The notes under the pieces were generated by a model. The model was not told the DNA's origin, did no database searches, and worked only from the letters and a program-made list of their open reading frames with translations. Shown here piece after piece: positions 27,973 through 37,260 of a stretch of 64,000 bases of DNA (its first letter is position 1; each line of letters opens with the position of its first letter). The position numbers and the translations under genes were made by a program. Origin of the DNA: Aequorivita todarodis. Lineage in GTDB: Bacteria; Bacteroidota; Bacteroidia; Flavobacteriales; Flavobacteriaceae. Location: contig NZ_JAQQTG010000003.1 in assembly GCF_028561335.1 (NCBI RefSeq), forward strand, positions 1-64,000, given 5' to 3'.

Positions 27973-28563
27973 TTACACTTTCTTGTTTTTTTTGTCCTGG
28001 AGCTCCAAGTCCATAATGGAATCTTTGTAGCGCTGTTGTTTTTTCAGTTCGGTTTCTTCATCTTCCCTTCTTTGGGAATCTATATTGTCCTTTTGAAATT
28101 TCTCGTTCAATTGCACGATCAGGTTTTTTACGGCAACGTTCAATTCTTCCATTGAATTTTGAACTTTTGAAGAGTCGATGGTGGCTTGGTGGGCAGCTTG
28201 GAACAATAATGCCGATCGGGTTTTAAGCACCAACAGCCTGCTGTTGATGGGTTTGGTGTTTAGGGTGTCGGGGATTTTTTTTAAAAGCGAATCGGAGTAC
28301 TGTTTTAAAAGCTCGGAACGGTTGCGAAGGTCTTGGTAATTGCTGCCGTTGACATTTTTTGCTTCCAAAAGGAAATCTTCCAGAACGCCCCAATGTATAG
28401 CCTGCTCCTTTGCTGGCGCGGAAAGCGGCGGAAAGTCAAAACCTTTAGTGCCAAAAATTATGGAAACGTCGTTTGAGGAAGATTGGTTTTGGTTTTCTTC
28501 GGAAGAATTTCCGCAGGAAAAAATAAAACCGATACTCAATAAAAGAGGAATTATAAACTTCAT
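27973..28563 (-). CDS. Hypothetical lipoprotein (196 aa)
   Basis: The start is ATG 28563 (KFIIPLLLSIGFIFSC); an upstream GTG at 28581 would add six residues in front of the signal and is less likely. The lipobox is IFSC-G. The rest is helical and charged with a Lys/Glu-rich C-terminus (QRREDEETELKKQQRYKDSIM), probably coiled coil. No known domain is recognised. It lies about 75 bp downstream of the M13 peptidase start on the same strand but upstream in transcription order, so the two might be co-transcribed. Confidence 0.65.
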   Translation of the reverse strand: MKFIIPLLLSIGFIFSCGNSSEENQNQSSSNDVSIIFGTKGFDFPPLSAPAKEQAIHWGVLEDFLLEAKNVNGSNYQDLRNRSELLKQYSDSLLKKIPDTLNTKPINSRLLVLKTRSALLFQAAHQATIDSSKVQNSMEELNVAVKNLIVQLNEKFQKDNIDSQRREDEETELKKQQRYKDSIMDLELQDKKNKKV

Positions 28564-28682
28564 AAAAAATAAAAGAGGCACAAAGATACTGGTTATTAAA
28601 TAAATGGCACATATAATTTTTAAGTACCGAAAGAACTGATAATATGTATCTTTACACTTTATTTTTTGAAAACAGTAAACAA

Positions 28683-29630
28683 ATGAAGAAGCGGATTCTT
28701 ATTATAGGTGCTTGCGGGCAGATAGGTACTGAATTAACAATTTATCTACGCAATAAATTTGGAAAGAACAAAGTGATAGCAAGCGACATCCGCGAGGGCG
28801 ACGAAGAGTTGATGAAAAGTGGCCCTTTTGAAATTTTGGACGCCATGGATTACAATGCGATTGAAGAAGTGGTAATTCGGCACGAGATCACGGATGTGTA
28901 TTTGATGGCGGCAATGCTTTCAGCTACGGCGGAAAAATTTCCGATGAAAGGCTGGAACCTGAATATGAATTCGCTCTTTCATGTGTTGAATTTGGCAAAG
29001 GACAAAAAAATTGAAAAGGTATTCTGGCCTTCCAGCATTGCGGTTTTTGGCCCTTCGACCCCTAAAACCGATACGCCGCAGCACACCATTATGGAGCCCA
29101 GCACTGTTTACGGCATCAGCAAGCAAACGGGGGAGCGGTGGTGCGAATATTACTTCAATCGCTATGGCGTAGATGTGCGCAGCATTCGTTACCCCGGGCT
29201 TATAAGTTACAAAACCCTTCCCGGCGGTGGAACCACAGATTATGCCGTGGATATTTATCACAAAGCCCTAAAACATAAAAAATACATCTGCTTTTTAAAT
29301 GCGGAAACAACGCTGCCCATGATGTTTATGGACGATGCCATAAATGCTACGGTAAGCATAATGGAAGCTGAAAGTGAAAAGATTAAAATTCGCAGTTCCT
29401 ATAATCTTTCGGCCATGAGTTTTGATCCTGAGGAAATTACCCGAAGCATTCAAAAATACATTCCAGAATTTAAAATCAGCTACGAACCCGACTTCAGGCA
29501 AGCCATTGCGGATAGCTGGCCACAAAGTATTGACGATAGCGAAGCTAGAAAAGACTGGGGCTGGAAAAGTAAAATTTCTTTGGATGAAATGACTGAAATA
29601 ATGCTTGAAAATTTGAAGGGGAAGTATTAA
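28683..29630 (+). CDS. NAD-dependent epimerase-fold dehydrogenase, L-threonine 3-dehydrogenase-like
   Basis: 315 residues from ATG 28683; an upstream ATG at 28644 would add a tail not expected before the Rossmann start KKRILIIGACGQIGTEL. It has the SDR active site, SS..VFGP with YGISK (YxxxK). LPGGGTTDYAVDIYHKAL and the conserved MPMMFMDDAI-type segment (LPMMFMDDAINATV) are typical of the short-chain, epimerase-like threonine dehydrogenases described in Flavobacterium. The predicted reaction is L-threonine to 2-amino-3-ketobutyrate with NAD+. A generic NDP-sugar epimerase is the alternative. The leader carries TATCTTTA, close to a -7 box. Confidence 0.82.
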   Translation: MKKRILIIGACGQIGTELTIYLRNKFGKNKVIASDIREGDEELMKSGPFEILDAMDYNAIEEVVIRHEITDVYLMAAMLSATAEKFPMKGWNLNMNSLFHVLNLAKDKKIEKVFWPSSIAVFGPSTPKTDTPQHTIMEPSTVYGISKQTGERWCEYYFNRYGVDVRSIRYPGLISYKTLPGGGTTDYAVDIYHKALKHKKYICFLNAETTLPMMFMDDAINATVSIMEAESEKIKIRSSYNLSAMSFDPEEITRSIQKYIPEFKISYEPDFRQAIADSWPQSIDDSEARKDWGWKSKISLDEMTEIMLENLKGKY

Positions 29631-29761
29631 GGGGCTAATGGCCGGTAGCGATTGGAGGGTAGCATAGGAAGACTTAAGAAAGGCACGACCGAAATGAACC
29701 CTGGCTAAACTTAAATATTTAGCTCACTACTTTCCAAAGACGACCATTTACCGACTATTTG

Positions 29762-29833
29762 TAGCCTCACCAAGAATCGAACTTGGATCTAAAGTTTAGG
29801 AAACTTCTATTCTATCCATTGAACTATGAGGCC
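29762..29833 (-). tRNA. tRNA-Arg (anticodon CCT)
   Basis: The minus strand folds as a cloverleaf. The acceptor GGCCTCA pairs with TGAGGCT, with a G-U end pair. The D-stem is GTTC/GAAT, the anticodon stem GAAGT/ACTTT with loop TTCCTAA (anticodon CCT), and the T-stem CCAAG/CTTGG with loop TTCGATT. The discriminator is A. CCA is not encoded. Confidence 0.93.
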
Positions 29834-29920
29834 GTTGTTACTGGATGCAAAGTTATATATTTTTCATCTGTCTGAAGTTTTTCTGAAATAGTATCTCGTT
29901 AAAACCAATCTTAAATAAAA

Positions 29921-29950
29921 AAACAGGTTCAGCTATATTTGAACCTGTTT
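29921..29950. terminator. Terminator of the nrdBA operon
   Basis: AAACAGGTTC (29921-29930) pairs perfectly with GAACCTGTTT (29941-29950) across a 10-nt loop. T-runs flank it on both strands. It lies 48 bp past the nrdA stop and can also stop plus-strand transcription. Confidence 0.9.
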
Positions 29951-29997
29951 TTTATTTTTTTTGACGCTCTTTGAAGCATTATTATTAAAACTGAAAA

Positions 29998-31788
29998 TTA
30001 TGCCTCGCAACTTGCACAATCCTTTTTCTGGGCGAACTTTTGGGCGGCATTCATACTGTGTTGATAGTAAAGCGATTTCAATCCTAATTTCCACGCGGTC
30101 ACGTGAATTTTATTGATCTCCTTCACGGGCATTTCAGGATGCACAATTATATTTACGGACTGGCCTTGGTCTATATGGTTTTGACGGTTGGCAGCTTGGT
30201 AAATTAAATCCATTTGATCTATTTCTGAATAGGTTTTAAAAACGTCCTTTTCCTCGTCGGTCAAAAAGTCAAGATGCTGAACGGAGCCGTCGTAATCGCG
30301 AATATTTCGCCATACCTCCAAAGTGTTCATCCCTTTTTCTTCAAGCAATTGCTCCAAAAATGGATTTTTGATAGTGGTTTTTATCTTGGCGATATCCTTC
30401 ACATACACATTGGACCATATCGGCTCTATTCCCTGTGAAACTTGCCCCAAAATGAAAGCCGATGAAGTTGTGGGCGCAATGGCGTTGAGCGTAGCATTGC
30501 GCCGTCCGTAGCCTTTCAGCACTTCAGGCTCGCCAAATTGTTCAGCCAATTCTTCCGAGGCCTTATAGGATTTCTCCTTGATACGCCTAAAAATCTCGCT
30601 GTTCAAGTCATAGGCTTTCTGACTGTCCAGCGGAAGCATTTTCGATTGTAGGAGCGAATGCCAGCCCAAAACGCCAAGCCCCAAGGCGCGGTTGTCTTTT
30701 GCAAAGTTGTACGCCCTTTCCATAAACAGAAAAGTTTGGCGGTCCTCCCTACTTTCAGAGTCGCGATATGCTTCCAATTTTTCAATAAATTCGGTAATTA
30801 CGGCGTCCAAGAAATAGACCATGGTTTCCACAGCATCGGTATCCTTCCACTTGTCATAATGCAACAGGTTTACTGAGGAAAGCACGCAGACAAACGACCA
30901 ATTGTCATTTGATGGCAGCATTATTTCAGTACAAAGATTACTGGCATATATAGGAAGGTTTTTGTCCTTATAAACATCTGCGGCAAAATTATTGGCATTG
31001 TCCTTAAAGAAGATATACGGATAGCCCATTTCACCTCTTCGCTGGAGCACTTTTGCCCAGATGGCACGCTTTTCCTCATCGCCATCTACCATTTGCTGCA
31101 TCCATTGGTTGGTTACGGTAACCCCGTGGGTTAACTCCTGGATTGGGTTTCCTTCGGTACCGATTTCCAAAAACTCCATAATATCTGGATGCTCCACTGG
31201 CAAATAGGGCGAGAAACGGCCCCGCCTAACCGAACCTTGGCTCACGACATCGACCATGGATTCAAATAATTGCATGATGTGGACAGCACCGGAAGCTTGC
31301 CCATTGTTTTTTACCTCAGCCCCGCGATGACGGATTTTTCCAAAATAGCCCGAAGTACCACCCCCAAGTTTGGACATCATGCCAACTTCAGATTGGGTGT
31401 ATAGAATGTTCCCCATATCATCGTCTATATGCGATCCAAAACAACTTATGGGAAGCCCTCTTTTCTTTCCGAAATTAGACCAAACGGGTGATGCCAAAGA
31501 GAAAAAACCTTCAGACATATAGTTGTAGAACTTGTTTGAATATCCGGGAATCCCTAATATTTGTTCGGCTCTGTCTGCTATTTCGCGAATGCGTTCTTCC
31601 GCGCTAACGCCGGGGGCAATATACCCTGAGGCCAAAAAGTTGCGACTGTGTTCGGTAAGCCATTCAAAGCCAAGCTTTTCTTTTTCTCCAGTTTGATGTA
31701 GCGCTTCTTTTCGAGCGTTTACGAGGTTGTTGGTCTCTGAATTTGTTTTTGAAGTCTGGGTGTCGAGGTTTAGATTTTGTTCGTTCAT
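29998..31788 (-). CDS. nrdA: Class I ribonucleotide reductase, large (alpha) subunit
   Basis: 596 residues, shorter than the usual about 750 because the N-terminal ATP-cone is missing. Visible are the active-site segments PISCFGSHIDDD, GGGTSGYFGKIRHRG, NLCTEIMLPSN (second redox cysteine) and NAIAPTTSSAFILG. The C-terminal redox pair is CASC, which re-reduces the active site. It reduces ribonucleoside diphosphates to deoxy forms together with NrdB. Its ATG directly follows the nrdB TAA with no spacer, so the two are translationally coupled. Activity control has moved to NrdB. Confidence 0.95.
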   Translation of the reverse strand: MNEQNLNLDTQTSKTNSETNNLVNARKEALHQTGEKEKLGFEWLTEHSRNFLASGYIAPGVSAEERIREIADRAEQILGIPGYSNKFYNYMSEGFFSLASPVWSNFGKKRGLPISCFGSHIDDDMGNILYTQSEVGMMSKLGGGTSGYFGKIRHRGAEVKNNGQASGAVHIMQLFESMVDVVSQGSVRRGRFSPYLPVEHPDIMEFLEIGTEGNPIQELTHGVTVTNQWMQQMVDGDEEKRAIWAKVLQRRGEMGYPYIFFKDNANNFAADVYKDKNLPIYASNLCTEIMLPSNDNWSFVCVLSSVNLLHYDKWKDTDAVETMVYFLDAVITEFIEKLEAYRDSESREDRQTFLFMERAYNFAKDNRALGLGVLGWHSLLQSKMLPLDSQKAYDLNSEIFRRIKEKSYKASEELAEQFGEPEVLKGYGRRNATLNAIAPTTSSAFILGQVSQGIEPIWSNVYVKDIAKIKTTIKNPFLEQLLEEKGMNTLEVWRNIRDYDGSVQHLDFLTDEEKDVFKTYSEIDQMDLIYQAANRQNHIDQGQSVNIIVHPEMPVKEINKIHVTAWKLGLKSLYYQHSMNAAQKFAQKKDCASCEA

Positions 31789-33063
31789 TTAAAAAAGGTC
31801 ATCACTGGTTATACTTTGGGTTCTTTTGCTGTAATTGATAGAGCGTTTTACGAAGAAATCGCCGTGCTTGGTGCCAATAATTTCATCGTCAAACCATTCG
31901 GTCTGTGCCAAAAGGCTTTCGTCTATCTCAAATATTTTTTCAATCCCTATGCTTTCAAGGGAATTGTTGAAGCGGTTTTTTATAAATTCATTTACGACGG
32001 CCTTGGGCAGGAAGTCAAGTTCGCCATCCTCAAAAATCCAATCCACGATTCTACTTTCAGCCGTAAAGGCTTCCCTGCAGATTTCCTGAATCATGCTGTT
32101 GTAGCCTTCGTCAAACCAATCTGGATTTTCTTCCTTGATTATTTTGATGACGTCAATTCCAAAATCGCCATGGATCTGCTCCTCTTTCGAAGTGGCCTCT
32201 ACAACGTTCGAAATGCCTTTGAGCATATTTTTATACTTGTTAAAGGCCATAATGATCAAAAATTGGGAGAATAGGGAAACGTGCTCTATAAAGAGCGAGA
32301 ACAGCAAGATAGATTCGGCATATTCCTTATTATCGTCGCTTTTGGCATTTTTAAGGGCGGTTTCCAAATAGTGGACCCGCATCATGATCACCGGTTTTTT
32401 CTTCAGATTCCGAAACTCCTCATTTAGGCCCAATATTTCGAGTAGGTGGGAATAGGCATCGTGATGGCGCACCTCGCTTTCCGCGAAGGTTGCGCCCACG
32501 GAGCCAATTTCTGGTTTTGGCATTCTGTGATAAATATCGCCCCAAAAACTCTTTACGGCCACTTCAATCTGGGAAATGGCGAGCATGGTGTTTTTAATGG
32601 CGCTTTGTTCCACATCCGAAAGGCGGGTTTTGAAATCCTGAATATCGCTTGTAAAGTTGAATTCGGTATGTATCCAATACGAATGACGGATGGCCGGCAC
32701 ATATTCGTAAAGCGCGGGATACTCATACGGTTTTAAATTTATCCGTTTTTCGAATATGTTTAACTTACGCTTTTGGGTCTGCTGATTTCGATAGAGGATG
32801 TATCGCTTTGCCACATCAAAAAACCCGCTTTCCATCAATTTGGTTTCCACAAAATCCTGGACCTCTTCAACCGTGGGAATATATTTTCCATCCAATCTTT
32901 TTCTTTCCAAAAGTGCTTTGTAAACATTCTCGGAAATGCGTTGCGCCTCTTCGGTCCCACCCTGTTTTGCAGCGGTCATCGCTTTTAAAATCGCGTCCGT
33001 AATCTTCTGTAAATGAAAGGGTTTTGTGGTTGAATCTCTTTTTATAACGTGGGTAATTTCCAT
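31789..33063 (-). CDS. nrdB: Ribonucleotide reductase radical subunit (beta) with N-terminal ATP-cone
   Basis: 424 residues. Residues 1-95 form an ATP-cone (VIKRDSTTKPFHLQKITDAI, VEEVQDFVETKLMESGF, AKRYILYRNQ), a domain normally found on NrdA. The rest is a ferritin-like radical subunit with metal ligands in FTSDIQDF, QIEVAVKSF, ESEVRHHDAYSH, FIEHVSLF and KEEQIHGDFG. NrdB proteins of this layout have been described from Leeuwenhoekiella blandensis (Flavobacteriia), where dATP binding to the cone on NrdB forms inhibited tetramers. The same control is inferred here. It is the first gene of the nrdBA operon. Confidence 0.93.
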   Translation of the reverse strand: MEITHVIKRDSTTKPFHLQKITDAILKAMTAAKQGGTEEAQRISENVYKALLERKRLDGKYIPTVEEVQDFVETKLMESGFFDVAKRYILYRNQQTQKRKLNIFEKRINLKPYEYPALYEYVPAIRHSYWIHTEFNFTSDIQDFKTRLSDVEQSAIKNTMLAISQIEVAVKSFWGDIYHRMPKPEIGSVGATFAESEVRHHDAYSHLLEILGLNEEFRNLKKKPVIMMRVHYLETALKNAKSDDNKEYAESILLFSLFIEHVSLFSQFLIIMAFNKYKNMLKGISNVVEATSKEEQIHGDFGIDVIKIIKEENPDWFDEGYNSMIQEICREAFTAESRIVDWIFEDGELDFLPKAVVNEFIKNRFNNSLESIGIEKIFEIDESLLAQTEWFDDEIIGTKHGDFFVKRSINYSKRTQSITSDDLF

Positions 33064-33141
33064 GGCAATGCGAACTAAAAATTAGAATTAAATTTGAAGT
33101 ATAAATATTAAAATATAATCGGCACAATTAAATGGGAGCCT

Positions 33142-33173
33142 AAAATTGTTGTCCAATGTTTATCAACAATTTT
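33142..33173. promoter_or_regulatory. Inverted repeat upstream of nrdB
   Basis: AAAATTGTTG (33142-33151) and CAACAATTTT (33164-33173) form a perfect 10-bp dyad with a 12-bp spacer, about 80-110 bp before the nrdB ATG and after the hsdR stop. It could be an operator for nrdBA control or a terminator for hsdR-direction transcripts. It does not resemble the NrdR box known from other phyla. Confidence 0.45.
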
Positions 33174-33273
33174 GAAAAAATCTGGAAAGAATGGGATCCG
33201 GTGGGTTTGTAAAGGAATTGTAAGGGATTTTTGGCAGAAGAGCGCAAGAGGCCCCAACGGATATCTTTAATAA

Positions 33274-35652
33274 TTAAATAGCAGACGAATATAAATGCGA
33301 CTGAAACCCGATAAATGCATTTCTGATTTCAGGAATACTGCCCAATTCATTTTTTGCATCTGTAATAGCGTGGTATTTTAAAACCAATAAGTTGCTCAAT
33401 TTGCTTTCATCCAATTCTTCAACGCCTGTTTTTACGTATTGATCCAGTACAAAGTTGAGAAATTCCTGTTGGGCTGGGTTGTAATCATTAAAATGGATTT
33501 TTGCCTTTTCAGCTCTGTGCATTCGCAGCATTAATGATTTGTTGTAAGCTATATAGGCGAGCACGTCAAATAGATCGCTGTCTTCACCTTGTACCAATTT
33601 TCGTAAATCTTCCAACTGCGCCGTGGTATATCCCTTTTCTGACAGTTCTTCAAGTAGTTTTCTGCGCGTGCTTGGAAGGCTCCATATTTTCCGTAGCTCA
33701 TCCTCACTTTTAAATAGTTGGGGGATGTCTCCAAATAAACTTCTGATAAATTCCTCGGCAGAAATAGGTTTTCCGTCAGAATTCCAGAAAGAGGTTTTTA
33801 CCATTGAATCAATTTCCACTGCTTTTTTATCTGAGAGCCTAATTTTAATAAGGGCTCTTGGCGGTTTTTCGCAAACGCACGGGTCATTTTCGCAAGCATA
33901 GCAAATTGGGTCAGGTTCTTTGGCACAAATACAGGGTTTCTCTCCGCAATCCTTACAATGCTTGGATTTTCCGCCTTCCGTGGGTTCTGCGGGATCTAAA
34001 GGTTCGCCGTCCCATTCTGGATCTTGGAAATGTTTATGGGCTTTTACAAAATCATAAATGGTGAAATAATCCTTATTGTCAAACAATCGCGTGCCGCGAC
34101 CCACAATTTGTTTGAATTCTATCATTGAATTAATAGGTCGCATCAAAACGATATTGCGTAGCTCTGGGGCATCTACACCTGTGCTCAACTTTTGTGAAGT
34201 AGTAAGTATGGTAGGGATGCTCTTTTCGTTGTCTTGAAAGTCCCGAAGGTGCATTTCGCCAATCTTGCCGTCGTCCGCCGTTACTCTGTGGCAATAATTT
34301 GGGTTTTTGCTAACAGCATACTGATTGATTAAATCTCTAATAGCAGCAGCGTGAATTTGGGTAGCACAGAAAACCAGAGTCTTTTGGGTTTGGTTGATAC
34401 TCTCCATAAAAAGCTTTACACGATAGGCTTCACGCTCTTTAATCTCAATAATTCTATTAAAATCCGCTTCTGTATATACACGTCCTTCTTCAACTTCTCC
34501 AAATTCTATGTCATCATCATTGGTATATGTATATTCATCTAATGTTGTACTGATTTCCTTTACTTTAAAAGGGGTTAGGAAACCATCATTAATGCCTTCT
34601 TTTAAGGAATAGATATATACTGGTTCACCAAAATATTTATAGGTATCGCCATTAATATCACGTTTTGGTGTAGCCGTTAATCCCAACTGGACCGCTGGGC
34701 TGAAATATTCCATAATGGCACGCCAAGAGCTTTCATCTTTGTTGCCTCCACGGTGACACTCATCTATAATGATGAAATCAAAAAAGTCTGGCGGATATTC
34801 CCCAAAGTAGGGCGAATCGTCAGGGCCACTCATAAAGGTTTGAAATATGGTAAAAAAGATATTGCCATTTTTTGGCACCCGTTTCTTCTTGCTTATTTCA
34901 GAAGGAGCAATGCGTACCAAGGCATCTTCTTCAAAAGCGTTAAAACTATTGAAGGCCTGGTCTGCCAGAATGTTTCTATCTGCCAAAAAAAGTATGCGTG
35001 GGCTTCTGCTGCCATCCCGTTTTAAATTCCATTTGGCGTGAAATAATTTCCAGGCAATTTGAAAGGCAATTGCGGTCTTGCCTGTTCCTGTTGCCAGCGT
35101 TAATAAAACCCGGTTCTTTTTTTCGGCAATCGCCTCTACTACTTTTGTAATTGCGTTTTCTTGGTAATAGCGCGGTTGCCACGTACCGCTTCTATCTTCA
35201 AAAGGGATGGCGAAGAGACGTTCTTTCCAGTCGGCAATTTCAACTTTGTATTCTTCTTTTGGGGCGGGGAAGGTCATTTCCCATAACTCCTCTGGGGTGG
35301 GAAATCTTGAAACGTCGCCTTCCGTGGCCTCGTCCATATCTACGCCATATATTTGCAGGCCATTGGTGGCGTAGGCGTAACGGATGTTTAGGCGTTCTGC
35401 ATAATCCTTGGCTTGCCCCAACCCGTCTGTATAGTATAGCTCTCTTTTTTTGGCTTCTACCACGCCAATACGCAGGTTTTTATACTCTAAAATATAATCT
35501 GCAAAAATGGGTTTGGCGCGCTTGCCGTGGCCTATTAAACGTCCTTTGGTTATGGGAAACTCCAAACGCAAGCGCGAGCCCTCAACAATGCCCCATCCGG
35601 CGGCTTGCAACGCGGGTGTAATTAGGTCGTGTTTGGTTTGGGCTTCGTTCAT
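33274..35652 (-). CDS. hsdR: Type I restriction enzyme, R subunit
   Basis: 792 residues. The N-terminal PD-(D/E)xK nuclease has D52 (ADYILEY) and E66-A-K68 (VEAKKRE). SF2 translocase motifs follow: Walker A ATGTGKT (about 187-193), DECH (297-300), FCATQIH and QIVGRGTRL. A C-terminal EcoEI-type domain contacts the methylase. Between them, at about residues 561-595, is a cysteine-rich insert with two consecutive knuckles (CKDCGEKPCIC and CYACENDPCVC). It cuts unmodified DNA after translocation when complexed with HsdM and HsdS. It is separated from the other hsd genes by a 162-bp repeat-rich spacer, so it probably has its own promoter. Confidence 0.93.
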   Translation of the reverse strand: MNEAQTKHDLITPALQAAGWGIVEGSRLRLEFPITKGRLIGHGKRAKPIFADYILEYKNLRIGVVEAKKRELYYTDGLGQAKDYAERLNIRYAYATNGLQIYGVDMDEATEGDVSRFPTPEELWEMTFPAPKEEYKVEIADWKERLFAIPFEDRSGTWQPRYYQENAITKVVEAIAEKKNRVLLTLATGTGKTAIAFQIAWKLFHAKWNLKRDGSRSPRILFLADRNILADQAFNSFNAFEEDALVRIAPSEISKKKRVPKNGNIFFTIFQTFMSGPDDSPYFGEYPPDFFDFIIIDECHRGGNKDESSWRAIMEYFSPAVQLGLTATPKRDINGDTYKYFGEPVYIYSLKEGINDGFLTPFKVKEISTTLDEYTYTNDDDIEFGEVEEGRVYTEADFNRIIEIKEREAYRVKLFMESINQTQKTLVFCATQIHAAAIRDLINQYAVSKNPNYCHRVTADDGKIGEMHLRDFQDNEKSIPTILTTSQKLSTGVDAPELRNIVLMRPINSMIEFKQIVGRGTRLFDNKDYFTIYDFVKAHKHFQDPEWDGEPLDPAEPTEGGKSKHCKDCGEKPCICAKEPDPICYACENDPCVCEKPPRALIKIRLSDKKAVEIDSMVKTSFWNSDGKPISAEEFIRSLFGDIPQLFKSEDELRKIWSLPSTRRKLLEELSEKGYTTAQLEDLRKLVQGEDSDLFDVLAYIAYNKSLMLRMHRAEKAKIHFNDYNPAQQEFLNFVLDQYVKTGVEELDESKLSNLLVLKYHAITDAKNELGSIPEIRNAFIGFQSHLYSSAI

Positions 35653-35814
35653 TTGTTTATGAAAATAATTTTCAAGATTTATCCATATTATAGGTGTTGA
35701 TAACTGTAGTTAAATGTTGATAACTATCACATAACCGTCACATAAGAATACCCTTGTATATCAAGGCGTTTGAAGCCTTTCGACTTTTTAATACGTAAAC
35801 GTATCACATAAAGA
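35653..35814 (-). promoter_or_regulatory. hsdR control region with repeat and palindrome array
   Basis: In 162 bp there are two copies of TGTTGATAACT exactly 20 bp apart (35695 and 35715), and TCACATAA three times (35727, 35738, 35804). There are also three hairpins: CCTTG/CAAGG (35752-35766), AAGGC/GCCTT (35763-35779) and ATACGT-AA-ACGTAT (35791-35804). The helical spacing of the repeats suggests protein binding sites. No factor can be named. Confidence 0.6.
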
Positions 35815-37260
35815 TTATGCCCAAAAAGGAATGTAACTTGCATATTTTCTTGATTTATTTGTGGGATCTACTTCTTTAATTACGTTTTCTTCAAGGGCAT
35901 CGCGGATTATTCTAGATGCAATGGAGTAATTTCTCGCTTCAATCTTAAAGCGTTCCCGAAGACTTTGGTTTGTCATTTTTTCATTGGAAACGTGTTTTAA
36001 ACAAGCGTGTTGATAACAGGCTCTAATTTTTTCCTTTTTATCTAAATCATTTAACTTTTTGTAGCTGTACATTGCTACTGTAGTTCTATTTTCACTTGCT
36101 TCCACATTAATTGGTGGAAGCTGAAACAATTCATTATAATAAATTACTTTATCTAAGCCACTTCCTTTTTCCTCGCAAAAACCCAAACGACGCATCAAAT
36201 CAGCTAATTTTTCATTTCTTGAACGATAGGCATCAATAAATCTATCGGGTGTTATTAATGGAATACCTGGATTAGAGATTTCAATCCTATCTGAGTAAAC
36301 TTCTATCATCGGAAAACCTTTGACTGTGAAATCTTGATGTATAAGCGCATTTGCAATTAATTCTCTTATAGCGATTTCGGGATACATTCTACTTTCTGTA
36401 CGTAAGACTTTCCCTATTTCTTCATTGGCGGGCAAATGGCTGTTTACCCAATTTACCAAACCTTCAAACCCTAATGCATAGCCCCGCCCTCCAATTTGTT
36501 CACGTTCTGTTTCAACTTTGTTCTTTCCTTTGTATAAAATTACTCGAACAGTTTTTCTATAAACCGAATCGAAATCCTGTAAATTTTTTGCAAACAAGAC
36601 AGCTCCAAGCTGTGTGATGGCATATCCTTTATTTTTTATAACTAGACCTTCTTCAACAAACTTTTCAATTACTCCTTCTTGATTCGTTGGATACGGCAAT
36701 TTCAATAAATCAAAATAGGTCTCTGTACTTAAAAGCCTTACTATATCTGCTATGGTTAAACCATCACTTGCTATTTCTTCTTCAAAAGGCTTGCTTTTTT
36801 TACGCCATATTTTAGCTTCTTTTTCTGGAAATTCTGATAGCTTTCTGGTTATGCTACCTATTCTTATATAGGCATTCTTCATAAAATCAACAGGCCTGTT
36901 GTGTGCTGCAGGAATTACAAAAACAGCAATACGCCTGTTCTCATCATAATTGAATTCGAAAATATTAAAGTCTATACGTGGATCGATACGCTGTGATAAC
37001 CAATGCTCAATTTCTTCATTCCCTTTTTTATGGGTCTTGGGCTTAAATGTGGTGCCTAAAATAGTGTGTGTTTTATCTTCAACGCCAAAAACCAAATAAC
37101 CAAAATCTTGATTGTGAATACAAGCACCGTTGGCCAAAGCGGAGATACGCTCGCCGATTTCCTCAACAGCGTGATAGTTGTGCTTAAACTCTACCCATTC
37201 ACTCTCGTGGGGCTGTTTAACCAGCTCATTAATAAGTTCTATCAACTGTTTTTCATTCAT
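35815..37260 (-). CDS. AlbA_2 (Schlafen-like) ATP-binding protein within the hsd operon
   Basis: 481 residues. The N-terminal AlbA_2 domain (about 12-145) has the signature ESEWVEFKHNY, GYLVFGVEDKTH and AYIRIGSITRKLS. A GHKL/HATPase-type segment lies at about 290-385 (IRELIANALIHQDF, IEVYSDRIEISNPG, KGSGLDKVI). The C-terminus looks like a winged helix (SLRERFKIEARNYSIASRIIRDA). Such proteins are often annotated as ATP-dependent DNA helicase-related or putative transcriptional regulators. The hsdS stop overlaps its ATG (ATGA), so it belongs to the operon. It could regulate hsd expression or act as a second effector; neither is shown. Confidence 0.82.
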   Translation of the reverse strand: MNEKQLIELINELVKQPHESEWVEFKHNYHAVEEIGERISALANGACIHNQDFGYLVFGVEDKTHTILGTTFKPKTHKKGNEEIEHWLSQRIDPRIDFNIFEFNYDENRRIAVFVIPAAHNRPVDFMKNAYIRIGSITRKLSEFPEKEAKIWRKKSKPFEEEIASDGLTIADIVRLLSTETYFDLLKLPYPTNQEGVIEKFVEEGLVIKNKGYAITQLGAVLFAKNLQDFDSVYRKTVRVILYKGKNKVETEREQIGGRGYALGFEGLVNWVNSHLPANEEIGKVLRTESRMYPEIAIRELIANALIHQDFTVKGFPMIEVYSDRIEISNPGIPLITPDRFIDAYRSRNEKLADLMRRLGFCEEKGSGLDKVIYYNELFQLPPINVEASENRTTVAMYSYKKLNDLDKKEKIRACYQHACLKHVSNEKMTNQSLRERFKIEARNYSIASRIIRDALEENVIKEVDPTNKSRKYASYIPFWA

